From the NCBI RefSeq assembly GCF_039539525.1, contig NZ_BAABDH010000040.1, positions 21,954 through 85,953 on the forward strand: 64,000 bases of DNA, in the 5' to 3' direction. A program made the translations under genes and the position numbers. The notes under the pieces were generated by a model. It did not search any database. It saw nothing but the letters and a program-made list of their open reading frames with translations, and had not been told where the DNA came from. This document shows positions 17,243 through 25,793 of this stretch, piece after piece; the stretch's first letter is position 1, and the number at the start of each line of letters is the position of its first letter. The stretch comes from Hymenobacter algoricola. Lineage in GTDB: Bacteria; Bacteroidota; Bacteroidia; Cytophagales; Hymenobacteraceae.

Positions 17243-19981
17243 ATGAAACTCAACCCCTGCTATCGGAGCCTGCTGCTGGCCGGCTCGCTGCTCAGTGCCT
17301 GCCAAACCCAGAAAATGCCCGCTACCACCGCTTCCTCCGCCCCGGTTTCCGCATTGTCGCCGCTGGTCTGGCAGTCGGCGGCCTACCGCGTGTACCGCGA
17401 CAGTATCGTGCAGGGCACCTACGTGGCCCGGGCCCGGTCGCGCACGGCGCTGACATCGAACTACCAGAGCCCGGCCAACGAGTTTCAGAGTCCGCAGGTG
17501 AATTTCAAGTTCAGCCTCAACGGCAAGGACAACGAGATGCAGCCCGGCCAGGACCACGTCTTTGTGGCGGTGCCCAAAGGCGGGCAGCCGCTCGAAACGC
17601 CGGTTATCGTCTTCGGCCAGCAGTACGTGGACAAGACGCCGGTAGCCGTCAACACCTATCTGGCCCCGAACACGCCGCTCAAAATCCGACTGGATCTGCG
17701 CCCGGTGCTGGCCGCCTTCCAGAAACAGGGCTACTACCCGCTCTACAACGGTCAGAAGCTTTACCAGGCCGACTTCAAGCACGTGTTCGTGGCCGGCAAC
17801 ACCACGCCCCTGAGCTGGGATTTCGACAACCTGATCAACAAGCCCCAGCTGGAGCTGCTGGATCCGGACGGCAACGGCATCTACGAAGCCACCGTGGTGC
17901 TCAACGCCCACTCCGACGCAAAAACCACCGCCGCGGCGTGGAACGCCAGCCTCGACGTGTCGTCCCTGCCCCAGCTGACTTCCGACTATCCGCTGCTCGA
18001 CGCGCTGTATAACCTGGCCCTGGAAGAAGCCCGGCGCGCCGTGGAACCCGACGGCACGTTCCGCACCGGCCAGGAGTGGGCCGGCGTCTGGACCCGCGAC
18101 ATCAGCTACAGCATCATTCTCTCGCAGGCAATCCTGCAGCCCGAAGCGGCCAAAACCAGCCTGCTGCGCAAAGTCACGCCCCAGGGTCGCATCGTGCAGG
18201 ACACCGGCACCGGCGGCGCCTACCCGTGCTCCACCGACCGCATCATCTGGGCCACCGCGGCCTGGGAAATCTACAAGGCCACCGGCGACGAGGCCTGGCT
18301 GCGGCAGGTGTACCCGATTATCAAAGCCTCCATTGACGACGACGAGCTCAACGCCTACGACGCCGCCACGGGCCTCATGCGCGGGGAGTCGTCGTTTCTG
18401 GACTGGCGCGAGCAGACCTACCCCAAGTGGATGCAGCCGGTGGACATCTACCAGAGCGAAAACCTGGGCACCAATGCGGCGCACTACCAGGGCAACCACG
18501 TGCTGGCCCTGATGGCCGAGCAGCTGGGCGAGGCCGCCGTGGCCCGCCAGGCCCAGGCCCGCGCCAACCGGATCAGGGCCGGCATCAACGAGCACCTGTG
18601 GCTCGAGGACAAGGGCTACTACGGCCAGTACCGCTACGGTCGCCTGTTTCCGGTGCTTTCGCCCAAAAGTGAGGCCCTGGGCGAGGCGTTGGCCGTGCTG
18701 TTTGGGGTAGCCGACGAAGCCCGGGCCAAAACGGTGGTGGCCCGCACCCCGGTGATGGACTACGGCATTTCCTGCATCTATCCGCAGATTGCCGGCATTG
18801 CGCCCTACCACAACAACGCCGTCTGGCCCTTCGTGCAGAGCTTCTGGGGCCTGGCCGCCGCCAAGGCCGGCAATGAGGCGTCGTTTATGGAAAGCCTGAT
18901 GGCCGTGGCCCGCCCGGCGGCCATGTTCCTCACCGACAAGGAAAACTTCGTGGCCTCCAACGGCGACTTCGCCGGCACCCAGGTCAACAGCAGCAACATG
19001 CTCTGGAGCCTCTCGGGCACGCTGGGGCTGGTCTACAAGGGCCTGTTCGGCCTGGATTTCCAGGCCGACCGCCTCACGTTCCGTCCTTTCGTACCCCGGG
19101 CGCTGCAGGGCCGCCGTCAGCTCACCAACTTCCGCTACCGCGGCGCCGTGCTCAGCATCGAAATGAGCGGCTACGGCACCATCCGCAGCCTGACCCTGGA
19201 CGGCCAGGCCCTGCCCACGGCTACCGTGCCCGCCACGCTCACCGGAGCCCACACTATCCGCATCGAGCTGACCAACGAAGCGCCGGCCGCCGCTGCGCAG
19301 AACAAGGTAGCTCACCACGTGGCGCCCATGACGCCGGCCGTGCGCTACGCGGCGGGCCGCCTGAGCTGGCCCGCCGTGGAAGGCGCCAAAGCCTACCAGG
19401 TGCTGCGCAACGGCCAGTTTGCGGCCCGCACCACCGAAACCAGCTACGCCGTGCCCGCGCCCACCGCCTACAGCGAATACCAGGTGCTGGCCGTGGATAC
19501 GCAGGGGTGCGAAGGCTTCGCCAGTGAGCCGCTGCCCGTCGGGGCCGACAAGTTCCGCCGCACCTACGAGCTGGAAACGGCCGCCGCCAAATCGGGGAAG
19601 CCGTACCAGGGCTACACCGGCCAGGGGTTCGTGGAAATCAGCAAAACCGGGAACCGCAGCGTCAGCATCAAAATCCAGGTGCCCGCCGCCGGCCTCTACG
19701 CCCTGGACTTCCGCTACGCCAACGGCAACGGCCCCATCAACACCAGCAACAAGTGCGCAATCCGCACGCTGCGCCGCGGGCCCGAGGTGCTGGGCACCGT
19801 GGTGCTGCCCCAGCGCGGGGTAGACGAGTGGTCGGACTGGGGCTTCACCAACCCGGTGCTGGCCCGGCTCGAAAAAGGTCCGCAGACCCTGCAGCTGACC
19901 TTCGAGGCCGCCAACGAAAACATGAACGGCGAGGTAAACCAGGCCATGCTCGATCACCTGCGCGTAACCAGGATGGAGTAG
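17243..19981 (+). CDS. Glycoside hydrolase lipoprotein, six-hairpin (alpha/alpha)6 fold with C-terminal CBM-like domain
   Basis: A 912-residue protein with a lipoprotein signal (SLLLAGSLLSAC, Cys about 20). Residues up to about 240 form a beta-rich N-terminal domain. From about 250 to 640 comes a barrel of the six-hairpin class: WAGVWTRDISYSIIL, GAYPCSTDRIIWATAAWEIY, FLDWREQTYPKWM, HNNAVWPFVQSFW and NSSNMLWSLSGTLGLVY. These resemble alpha-L-rhamnosidase and glycogen-debranching-like enzymes. A short Ig-like linker and a C-terminal jelly-roll domain like CBM35 (YELETAAAKSGKPYQGYTG) follow. It is probably an outer-membrane or periplasmic enzyme that trims plant or microbial polysaccharide; the exact linkage cannot be told. 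No SusC/SusD pair lies nearby. Confidence 0.85.
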   Translation: MKLNPCYRSLLLAGSLLSACQTQKMPATTASSAPVSALSPLVWQSAAYRVYRDSIVQGTYVARARSRTALTSNYQSPANEFQSPQVNFKFSLNGKDNEMQPGQDHVFVAVPKGGQPLETPVIVFGQQYVDKTPVAVNTYLAPNTPLKIRLDLRPVLAAFQKQGYYPLYNGQKLYQADFKHVFVAGNTTPLSWDFDNLINKPQLELLDPDGNGIYEATVVLNAHSDAKTTAAAWNASLDVSSLPQLTSDYPLLDALYNLALEEARRAVEPDGTFRTGQEWAGVWTRDISYSIILSQAILQPEAAKTSLLRKVTPQGRIVQDTGTGGAYPCSTDRIIWATAAWEIYKATGDEAWLRQVYPIIKASIDDDELNAYDAATGLMRGESSFLDWREQTYPKWMQPVDIYQSENLGTNAAHYQGNHVLALMAEQLGEAAVARQAQARANRIRAGINEHLWLEDKGYYGQYRYGRLFPVLSPKSEALGEALAVLFGVADEARAKTVVARTPVMDYGISCIYPQIAGIAPYHNNAVWPFVQSFWGLAAAKAGNEASFMESLMAVARPAAMFLTDKENFVASNGDFAGTQVNSSNMLWSLSGTLGLVYKGLFGLDFQADRLTFRPFVPRALQGRRQLTNFRYRGAVLSIEMSGYGTIRSLTLDGQALPTATVPATLTGAHTIRIELTNEAPAAAAQNKVAHHVAPMTPAVRYAAGRLSWPAVEGAKAYQVLRNGQFAARTTETSYAVPAPTAYSEYQVLAVDTQGCEGFASEPLPVGADKFRRTYELETAAAKSGKPYQGYTGQGFVEISKTGNRSVSIKIQVPAAGLYALDFRYANGNGPINTSNKCAIRTLRRGPEVLGTVVLPQRGVDEWSDWGFTNPVLARLEKGPQTLQLTFEAANENMNGEVNQAMLDHLRVTRME

Positions 19982-20170
19982 GGCCCGGCTTTCCAGGCCG
20001 GCAGAAACGAGCCGCGCTTCCTGCGGCGGCCGCGCCCCGACGCATGGCGTTCTGCCCGCCACCCGTATCTTTAGGCCCGCCTAGCCAATGCTACCGCCGG
20101 CGCCCCGGCGCTGGCAGCAGGTCTGATACCTACCACTTTCGCTTCCTGATTTCCACCTTCATTCCCTCAT

Positions 20171-21256
20171 ATGTCAGCACCAACTCTTACCGGACTGCGG
20201 GCCGGCGTCCTGCACAGCGACGAAGTACAATCCCTGTTTCAGGTTGCCAAGGCCAACGCCTTTGCCCTGCCCGCCGTCAACGTGACGGGCAGCAACACGG
20301 TAAATGCCGTGCTGGAAACGGCCAGCGCCGTGAATTCGCCGGTCATTATCCAGTTCTCCAACGGCGGCGCGCAGTTCTTCGCCGGTAAGTCGGTGTCCAA
20401 CGCGGACCAGCGCGCCAGCATTGCCGGCGCTATTTCCGGGGCCCACCACGTGCACCTGATGGCCGAGCTCTACAACGTGCCCGTGATTCTGCACACCGAC
20501 CACGCCGCCAAGAAGCTGCTGCCCTGGATTGATGGCCTGCTGACCGCCGGCGAAAAGCATTTTGCCCAGTACGGCCAGCCGCTGTACAGCTCCCACATGC
20601 TCGATTTGTCGGAAGAGCCGATTGAGGAGAACATCGAAGTCTGCAAGCGCTACCTGGAGCGCATGGCCAAAATCGGCATGACGCTGGAAATTGAGCTGGG
20701 CGTCACCGGCGGCGAAGAAGACGGCGTCGACAACACCGACGTGGACTCGAGCAAGCTCTACACCCAGCCCGAGGAAGTGGCCTACGCCTACGAGCAGCTC
20801 AGCGCGGTCAGCAACCGCTTCACCATTGCCGCCGCCTTCGGCAACGTGCACGGTGTGTACAAGCCCGGCAACGTGAAGCTGCAGCCCAAGATTCTGCACA
20901 ACTCCCAGGAGTTCTTGCGCCAGAAGCACAACATCACCGAGGCGCTGCCCATCGACTTCGTCTTCCACGGCGGCTCGGGCTCCAGCCAGGAGGAAATCCG
21001 CGAGGCCATCAGCTACGGCGCCATCAAGATGAACCTCGACACCGACCTGCAGTGGGCGCTGTGGCAGGGCGTCAAAGACTATTACGTGCAGAACGAAGGC
21101 TTCCTGCAGGGCCAGATCGGCAACCCCACCGGGGTGGATTCGCCCAACAAGAAGCACTACGACCCGCGCGTGTGGCTGCGCAAGGGCGAAGAAACCTTCG
21201 TAACCCGCCTCAAGCAGGCTTTCGAAGACCTGAACGCCATCAACCGCCGCCCCTAG
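20171..21256 (+). CDS. fbaA: Class II fructose-bisphosphate aldolase
   Basis: A 361-residue enzyme of glycolysis and gluconeogenesis that cleaves fructose 1,6-bisphosphate using zinc. It has the long FbaA-type layout: FALPAVNVTGSNTVNAVLE at the N-terminus, the metal and catalytic segment VILHTDHAAKKLLPW, SSHMLDLSEEPIEENIE, the glycine-rich ELGVTGGEEDGVDN loop, AAAFGNVHGVYKPGNVKL with a zinc histidine, and VFHGGSGSSQEEI and KMNLDTDLQWA for phosphate and substrate. No neighbour is linked to glycolysis; it is a single gene with its own terminator. Confidence 0.97.
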   Translation: MSAPTLTGLRAGVLHSDEVQSLFQVAKANAFALPAVNVTGSNTVNAVLETASAVNSPVIIQFSNGGAQFFAGKSVSNADQRASIAGAISGAHHVHLMAELYNVPVILHTDHAAKKLLPWIDGLLTAGEKHFAQYGQPLYSSHMLDLSEEPIEENIEVCKRYLERMAKIGMTLEIELGVTGGEEDGVDNTDVDSSKLYTQPEEVAYAYEQLSAVSNRFTIAAAFGNVHGVYKPGNVKLQPKILHNSQEFLRQKHNITEALPIDFVFHGGSGSSQEEIREAISYGAIKMNLDTDLQWALWQGVKDYYVQNEGFLQGQIGNPTGVDSPNKKHYDPRVWLRKGEETFVTRLKQAFEDLNAINRRP

Positions 21257-21325
21257 GCTCCCAACCCGCTACAGCAGCCCGTCCGGCTGAGCGCAGTCGC
21301 AGCTAGACGTGCTTTTTAAGCCCTG

Positions 21326-21360
21326 AAAATCCCGTTTCCGACCCCGGAAACGGGATTTTT
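21326..21360 (+). terminator. Terminator of fbaA
   Basis: AAAATCCCGTTTCCG, an ACC loop, then CCGGAAACGGGATTTTT. Confidence 0.85.
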
Positions 21361-21464
21361 GCTTTATAGTCACTTGGCATTATTTGTCTGCCGATCAATG
21401 CTTTGCGTATAGCTGCGAAGCGAACCGGCCCTGCCCGGCCGGCATCCAACCTAGCTTCTTTCCC

Positions 21465-21827
21465 ATGAAAACGACTATCCTTTCCCTGGCTGTCCTGCTC
21501 AGCGTCGCCGGCGCGGCCCAGGCCCAGACGACCCCAACCTCGCCCCAGCGGGCCGGCGTGGGCAACCAGACAACGCTGCCGTCCACCAACCCCACGATGC
21601 CCACCAACCCCGGTACCATCAGCCAGCAGAGCACGGATCAGCAGCCCAGCCTGCAGCGCAATACCAACCTCGACGTGAACGTGCCCCAGGGCCAGCCCCT
21701 GGACCGCACCACCGTCGACCAGGTGCCCGCCCGCCCCGGAACCACGACCACCGAACGCCCGGTGCGCCAGCGCAGCACCCGGCGCGGTACCATGCCCGCC
21801 CAGACCGTGCCACCGCCCCAGCGCTAG
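21465..21827 (+). CDS. Small secreted Pro/Thr/Gln-rich protein
   Basis: A 120-residue protein from the ATG at 21465. It begins with a standard signal peptide (TTILSLAVLLSVAGAAQAQ), and the mature part is low-complexity, rich in Thr, Pro, Gln and Arg, with no predicted fold. An upstream ATG at 21384 would spoil the signal peptide. The family is not recognised. The composition suggests an unstructured periplasmic or surface protein. It converges on the next gene across a shared terminator. Confidence 0.65.
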   Translation: MKTTILSLAVLLSVAGAAQAQTTPTSPQRAGVGNQTTLPSTNPTMPTNPGTISQQSTDQQPSLQRNTNLDVNVPQGQPLDRTTVDQVPARPGTTTTERPVRQRSTRRGTMPAQTVPPPQR

Positions 21828-21850
21828 GCTCATCAGTACATCGAAAGCCC

Positions 21851-21885
21851 AAAAAGCCCGCTGCAAATTGCAGGCGGGCTTTTTG
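21851..21885. terminator. Bidirectional terminator between convergent genes
   Basis: AAAAAGCCCGC with a TGCA-rich centre and GCGGGCTTTTT, 20-25 bases from each flanking stop codon. Confidence 0.85.
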
Positions 21886-21905
21886 AGGGAAATTGAAGAA
21901 GAAGG

Positions 21906-22265
21906 CTACTTGCTTTTCGAGCTCTGCAGGTCGCTGGCAAGCCGCAGGAGCAGGTCGCCGAGGGAGCGAAGGGGCGCCTGCTGCTCGGCCGGGGCCTGAA
22001 ACGCGTACTGGTTGGTTTGGGTGCCCAGCAGGCTGAGCGAGCTGCCGATGGCCGGGCCGTTGAGCTTGCCAGCAGTCAGCAGCGACTGCAGCGTGCCGAT
22101 TTCGCGGGCAATGTCCTGCAGGCCGGGAATACCGCTTTGCAGGAATTCCTGCTGCCAGGCTTCGGTGTTATCCATCGCCGTGCTCAGGGGCAGGCCCGTC
22201 AGGCCGTTTTGCAGGGCCCGGACGGTTTCAGTGAGGCGGTCAACGCCGGAGGTATCAGTGGCCAT
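21906..22265 (-). CDS. Small hypothetical helical protein downstream of uvsE
   Basis: A 119-residue, soluble, mostly alpha-helical protein with Leu/Gln-rich amphipathic stretches (RLTETVRALQNGL; APLRSLGDLLLRLASDLQSSKSK). No signal peptide, motif or known family. It starts 33 bases after the uvsE stop on the same strand, so the two are probably co-transcribed, but that alone does not give it a repair role. Confidence 0.6.
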   Translation of the reverse strand: MATDTSGVDRLTETVRALQNGLTGLPLSTAMDNTEAWQQEFLQSGIPGLQDIAREIGTLQSLLTAGKLNGPAIGSSLSLLGTQTNQYAFQAPAEQQAPLRSLGDLLLRLASDLQSSKSK

Positions 22266-22298
22266 AAGTAGAAAGAAAAGGGGTTGGGGTGAGTTAGG

Positions 22299-23213
22299 TT
22301 AACGGGCGGCGGTAGCTTCGGCCGCTACCAGCTGGAGTTCGTGCAGTACGCTGATGGCGCGGCAGGCGCTGGCTTCCTTGTCCTTTATTTCGAGCATGAT
22401 GTCTACGTCGAGGCCGTGCAGGTGGCCCAGGAACCCGCGAAACAGCTCTTCCTCCAGCGTGGCGGCGTGCTTGCCTTTCCGCTCGCCAGGCTGCTGGGAG
22501 CTGTAGTCCATCATCATCACGCCGTCGCGTGCGGGGTGCCAGGTGGCGGCGGCCAGGCGCAGGGCTTCAGCCATCGGCTCGCCGTGGTGCAGGCACTCGT
22601 GGTGGAAGTTGTCGAACAGGATGGGAATGCCCACGGCCTCGTGCACCCGCAGGCAGTCCTGCAGGCTGAAAAGACGGTCGTCGTTTTCGATGACCAGCCG
22701 CCGGCGCACCGCTTCGGGCAGCGTGCGGTAGGTGGCAATAAAGCGGGCCAGGGCCGCGTCCCGGTCGCCGTACAGCCCCCCGATGTGAATCTGCAGCTTG
22801 GCGGTGGAGTCCAGCCCCATCAGGTCCAGCATGGCGCCCTGGTACTCCAGCTCGGCGATGCTGCGCTGCACGATGTCGGCGTTGGGCGAGTTCAGCACCA
22901 CAAACTGGTCGGGGTGGAAGGACACGCGCATATTTTCGGCCCGGATATAGTCGCCGAGGGCCTGAAACCCGGCCGCGAAGCGCGTGCGCCAGGCAAAGGT
23001 ATTGATGGGGTGGGAGCCGAAGGGCACGATGCTGGAGCCGATGCGGAAAAAGCGCAGCCCGTGGGCCACGTTGTACTCCAGAATGCGCTGCAGGCAGGCC
23101 AGGTTGCCGGCTACCGTCGTCTCCACCCGCTCGGCCGAGTAGGAGGCCAGCCGGAAGGTGGCGCCGGAGGAGCAGTCGAGCGACTCATTGACGCAGGGGT
23201 AGCCGATTTTCAT
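22299..23213 (-). CDS. uvsE: UV DNA damage endonuclease
   Basis: A 304-residue TIM-barrel endonuclease that nicks DNA 5' to UV photoproducts and abasic sites. The start at 23213 gives the family N-terminus MKIGYPCVN; a TTG- or ATG-type start further up would add only seven residues. Metal- and DNA-contacting blocks are visible: FRIGSSIVPFGSHP, RVSFHPDQFVVLNSP, LQIHIGGLYGDR, LVIENDDRLFSLQDCL, PILFDNFHHECLH and DIMLEIKDKE. The enzyme is common in radiation- and desiccation-tolerant bacteria and is compatible with the Hymenobacter assignment. Confidence 0.95.
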   Translation of the reverse strand: MKIGYPCVNESLDCSSGATFRLASYSAERVETTVAGNLACLQRILEYNVAHGLRFFRIGSSIVPFGSHPINTFAWRTRFAAGFQALGDYIRAENMRVSFHPDQFVVLNSPNADIVQRSIAELEYQGAMLDLMGLDSTAKLQIHIGGLYGDRDAALARFIATYRTLPEAVRRRLVIENDDRLFSLQDCLRVHEAVGIPILFDNFHHECLHHGEPMAEALRLAAATWHPARDGVMMMDYSSQQPGERKGKHAATLEEELFRGFLGHLHGLDVDIMLEIKDKEASACRAISVLHELQLVAAEATAAR

Positions 23214-23332
23214 ACCCCGGCTTACGGAAAGCACGCCGGGCAGATTGAGTAACCAGGTAATTAGGTGAGCAAGCCGTTCTGCAGGTGGTAGTTAGAAAAG
23301 CTGCGCCTTGACCCGGTCTGCTCACCTTCCCA

Positions 23333-24001
23333 TCACTCGTAGCCGCGGTTATCCTTGAAGTTGCGGTTGTACTTCCGGCGGGCCTTCTCGGCTTCCAGCG
23401 CCCGTTGCTCGGCCTGAATGGCTTCCATCTTGCGCCGCTCCTGGCCGGCCCGGGAAAACTGGTCGTAAATCAGGCTGATGGGGCTTGCCAGGGTTGGGAC
23501 GGGTGCTTTCGGGGCAATGGTGTCAATCGGGAACAGCGGCTTCGGGGGCGCCGCGCGCCGCACCACGTTGGTGGAGGGCGCCGGGCGGCGCACATTGCGC
23601 AGGGCCCGGTTTATTTCCACCCGGTCGGGGCGGCCCGACTGAATCCGCACTTCCCCCAGCTGAATACTGTCGCGCACCATGTAGATCTGCACAATGATCT
23701 GGGAGAGGCCGGTGCGACCGAGCGGCAGGCGCTGGGGCTTGAAGCCCACGGCCCGGAACATCAGCGTATCGGTGTTGGCCACGTCGATGGCAAAGTCGCC
23801 CTCGTTGTTGGCTACCGTGCCCCGGCTGGTGCCCTGAATCAGGACGGCGGCGCCCGGAATGGGCTGGCGGCCCGCCAGCGTCGAAACAGTGCCCGTCACG
23901 CGGACCTGGGCCGAAGCTGCCGTCGACAGCAGCACCAGGGCCAGCAGCACCAGAAGAAAGGAAGAACAGCTACGCCGCACGAAAGGAACCAGACCAAGCA
24001 T
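23333..24001 (-). CDS. Secreted protein with carboxypeptidase regulatory-like domain
   Basis: A 222-residue protein from the ATG at 24001. It has a signal peptide (FLLVLLALVLLSTAASAQ), then a CarboxypepD_reg-like beta sandwich (VRVTGTVSTLAGRQPIPGAAVLIQGTSRGTVANNEGDFAI, ending near residue 125). A Pro-rich linker and a charged C-terminal helix (RRKMEAIQAEQRALEAEKARRKYN) follow. Such domains are often found at the N-terminus of TonB-dependent receptors, but here it stands alone. The function is unknown; it is probably periplasmic. Confidence 0.75.
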   Translation of the reverse strand: MLGLVPFVRRSCSSFLLVLLALVLLSTAASAQVRVTGTVSTLAGRQPIPGAAVLIQGTSRGTVANNEGDFAIDVANTDTLMFRAVGFKPQRLPLGRTGLSQIIVQIYMVRDSIQLGEVRIQSGRPDRVEINRALRNVRRPAPSTNVVRRAAPPKPLFPIDTIAPKAPVPTLASPISLIYDQFSRAGQERRKMEAIQAEQRALEAEKARRKYNRNFKDNRGYE

Positions 24002-24050
24002 TGAGGATACGAACACGCCACCGCCCGCAAGGTAGCTAACTACGGAGCCA

Positions 24051-24086
24051 AAAAAAGCCCGCACCGTTGCAGGTGCAGGCTCTTTA
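24051..24086 (-). terminator. Terminator downstream of the first paralogous lipoprotein
   Basis: AAAAAAGCCCGCACC, a short loop, then GGTGCAGGCTCTTT. It lies about 30 bases past the stop codon at 24115 on the minus strand. Confidence 0.65.
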
Positions 24087-24114
24087 AACTGGGAAGGCCC
24101 GGAAATGGTGCAGC

Positions 24115-24783
24115 CTAGAAGGACTTTACCGTCCGCTCGCCGTCGGCGTCAATTTTGACCTTGCTGCCATCGGCCCGCTTGATCTTGATGTCGCCGTCCT
24201 TGCTGACTTTGCGCTTCGAGCCGTCCACATATTTCACTTTGCGGTCATCATCGTCGTTTTCCAGCTTCTTGATGGCCTTGCGCGGCGCGGCGCGGCGAAC
24301 CGTCGTGCCGCTGTTGGCGGTGGTGGGGGCCGTTACGACCACGGGCTCCGGGTCGCCGCTCACGTACCGCTCATCCGCGTAGTTGACGCGGTTGGATTCG
24401 TACATGCGGTACTGGTCGGGGCTGTTCAGGGCCGTGCGCAGGCTGTTGTCGGCTTCCACGTTGGCGGCGCGGGCGGCGGCGTAGCGGCCGGCCGTGTCGG
24501 TGGCGTACTGCCGGTCGAGGTCGGCGAGGCGGCGGGCGCGGGTGTAGTACACGGTCCGCACCTTGGTCACGACCACCGAGTCGGTCAGGTCCAGGTCGCT
24601 GGCCATACGGTCGGTAATCCGGTTGGCGCGGTCCTGGTATTCGTCGTTGCTCACCACCACGGCCGTGTCGCCGGTGGTAGGAGTGGTGGCGGCCGTGGTG
24701 TCGGCGGTTTTGTCGGCGTTGCAGGAAGCCAAGGAAAGAACTCCGGCAACGGCGCTCAGCAGCATCAAATGCGTGTTTTTCAT
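24115..24783 (-). CDS. Paralogous lipoprotein A, helical domain with basic C-terminus
   Basis: A 222-residue lipoprotein (LLSAVAGVLSLASC, lipobox Cys21). A Thr-rich linker leads to a helical domain with YQDRANRITDRMASDLDL and KVRTVYYTRARRLADLDRQYATDT. The tail is strongly basic with a repeated K-x-K / D-G-S-K pattern (DGSKRKVSKDGDIKIKRADGSKVKI). It is related to the next gene (24952-25602), sharing R-I-x-x-x-M-A, KVRTVYY and the tail pattern, and the two form a tandem duplication. The layout suggests an envelope protein with a helical periplasmic domain; I do not recognise a named family. Confidence 0.75.
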   Translation of the reverse strand: MKNTHLMLLSAVAGVLSLASCNADKTADTTAATTPTTGDTAVVVSNDEYQDRANRITDRMASDLDLTDSVVVTKVRTVYYTRARRLADLDRQYATDTAGRYAAARAANVEADNSLRTALNSPDQYRMYESNRVNYADERYVSGDPEPVVVTAPTTANSGTTVRRAAPRKAIKKLENDDDDRKVKYVDGSKRKVSKDGDIKIKRADGSKVKIDADGERTVKSF

Positions 24784-24888
24784 CAGATCAGAGAAAAAAG
24801 GGAAATGGGTGCGGCCGGATATAGCATTCCGGCAATGCCCGCTATACGGTGGAGGTTGGCTGCCGGTTACCCGGCCCCTTGGGGGTGC

Positions 24889-24923
24889 AAAAAAGCCTGC
24901 CTCCGGGCGGAGGCAGGCTTTTT
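24889..24923 (-). terminator. Terminator downstream of the second paralogous lipoprotein
   Basis: AAAAAAGCCTGCCTCC, GGGC loop, GGAGGCAGGCTTTTT. It separates the two lipoprotein genes, so each is its own transcript. Confidence 0.85.
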
Positions 24924-24951
24924 ATCGGGTCGGCGGCGACTATCAGGCAGA

Positions 24952-25602
24952 CTACTCGGTCTTGGTCTTATTTCCTTCGGCGTCTTTTACTTTCACTTTG
25001 CCGTTGTCTTTTATCTTGATTTTGCTGCCGTCATCGGCTTTGGCTTTCATCTTGGTCACGTCGGTGCCGCTGGCCATGGCCGAGTTGTCCGAATTGCTCA
25101 TCTGGTCGGAAGAGCCCATGCTCGACGACGAGCTCATACCGCTCGAATCCGACGACATGGCGCTGGCGTCCATGTAGTTGTCCTCGTAGTAGTCGGCGCG
25201 GCTCGACTCGTAGGCCGAGTACTGCGTCGGGTCCGTGAACACCGACTTCATTTCGTTGTCGGTGTCCATGTACACGGTGCGCATTTCGGCGGCCATGCCG
25301 GTCGTGTCGGTGGTATACTTTCTTTGCAGGTCGCCAAAGCGCTTCTCGCGGTTGTAGTACACGGTCCGCACTTTGGTGCGCATCGCGTCGTCGAGCTTCA
25401 TGTTGGTGGCCATATCGGCCGAAATCCGGTCGGCGCGGCTGTTGTAAGCCTCGTCGGTATACATGGCCGGCGAGGTCGTGGTCGTCGTGGTTGTCGTGGT
25501 CATACCGCCGTCCATCGTGGTGGTGTCGGTGGTTTTTTCCTGCGAGCAGGAAGCCATGGTCAGCGTGGCGGCGCAGGAGAGAAACAGGAGGGAGGTTTTC
25601 AT
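24952..25602 (-). CDS. Paralogous lipoprotein B, helical domain with basic C-terminus
   Basis: A 216-residue lipoprotein (SCAATLTMASC, lipobox). A run of nine threonines near residue 35 is followed by a helical domain matching paralogue A: YNSRADRISADMATNMKL, KVRTVYYNREKRFGDLQRKYTTDT. Next come a Ser/Met/Asp-rich stretch and a basic tail with the same pattern (DDGSKIKIKDNGKVKVKDAEGN). The repeated Thr codons form a short simple-sequence tract at 25478-25503 that could vary in length. Function unknown. Confidence 0.75.
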   Translation of the reverse strand: MKTSLLFLSCAATLTMASCSQEKTTDTTTMDGGMTTTTTTTTTSPAMYTDEAYNSRADRISADMATNMKLDDAMRTKVRTVYYNREKRFGDLQRKYTTDTTGMAAEMRTVYMDTDNEMKSVFTDPTQYSAYESSRADYYEDNYMDASAMSSDSSGMSSSSSMGSSDQMSNSDNSAMASGTDVTKMKAKADDGSKIKIKDNGKVKVKDAEGNKTKTE

Positions 25603-25702
25603 GGGTTGGTGCAGGGGTAAGAGAGGAATTATCCAAAAATCAATGATGCCGCATATACGGGGCAGTTTTAGCTGCGGTTACCTATTGATCTTGGCTAAGC
25701 AC

Positions 25703-25738
25703 AAAAAAGCCTTCCATTGTACAATGAAAGGCTTTTTT
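25703..25738 (-). terminator. Terminator of the metallophosphoesterase gene
   Basis: AAAAAAGCCTT, a stem continuing through CATTGTACAATG, then AAGGCTTTTTT; about 55 bases past the stop at 25794. Confidence 0.8.
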
Positions 25739-25793
25739 AAGCGTGATAAAGTCATGCCTCCCACGCCCTACCGGCTGGTCCTGACCGGGTTAA

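Noticed and set aside
17192..20062. Very long open frame (956 codons) on the minus strand opposite the glycoside hydrolase gene
   Set aside because: It is an antisense shadow produced by high GC content; the translation is low-complexity (Gly, Val, His, Gln-rich), has no domain, and lies opposite a well-supported gene.
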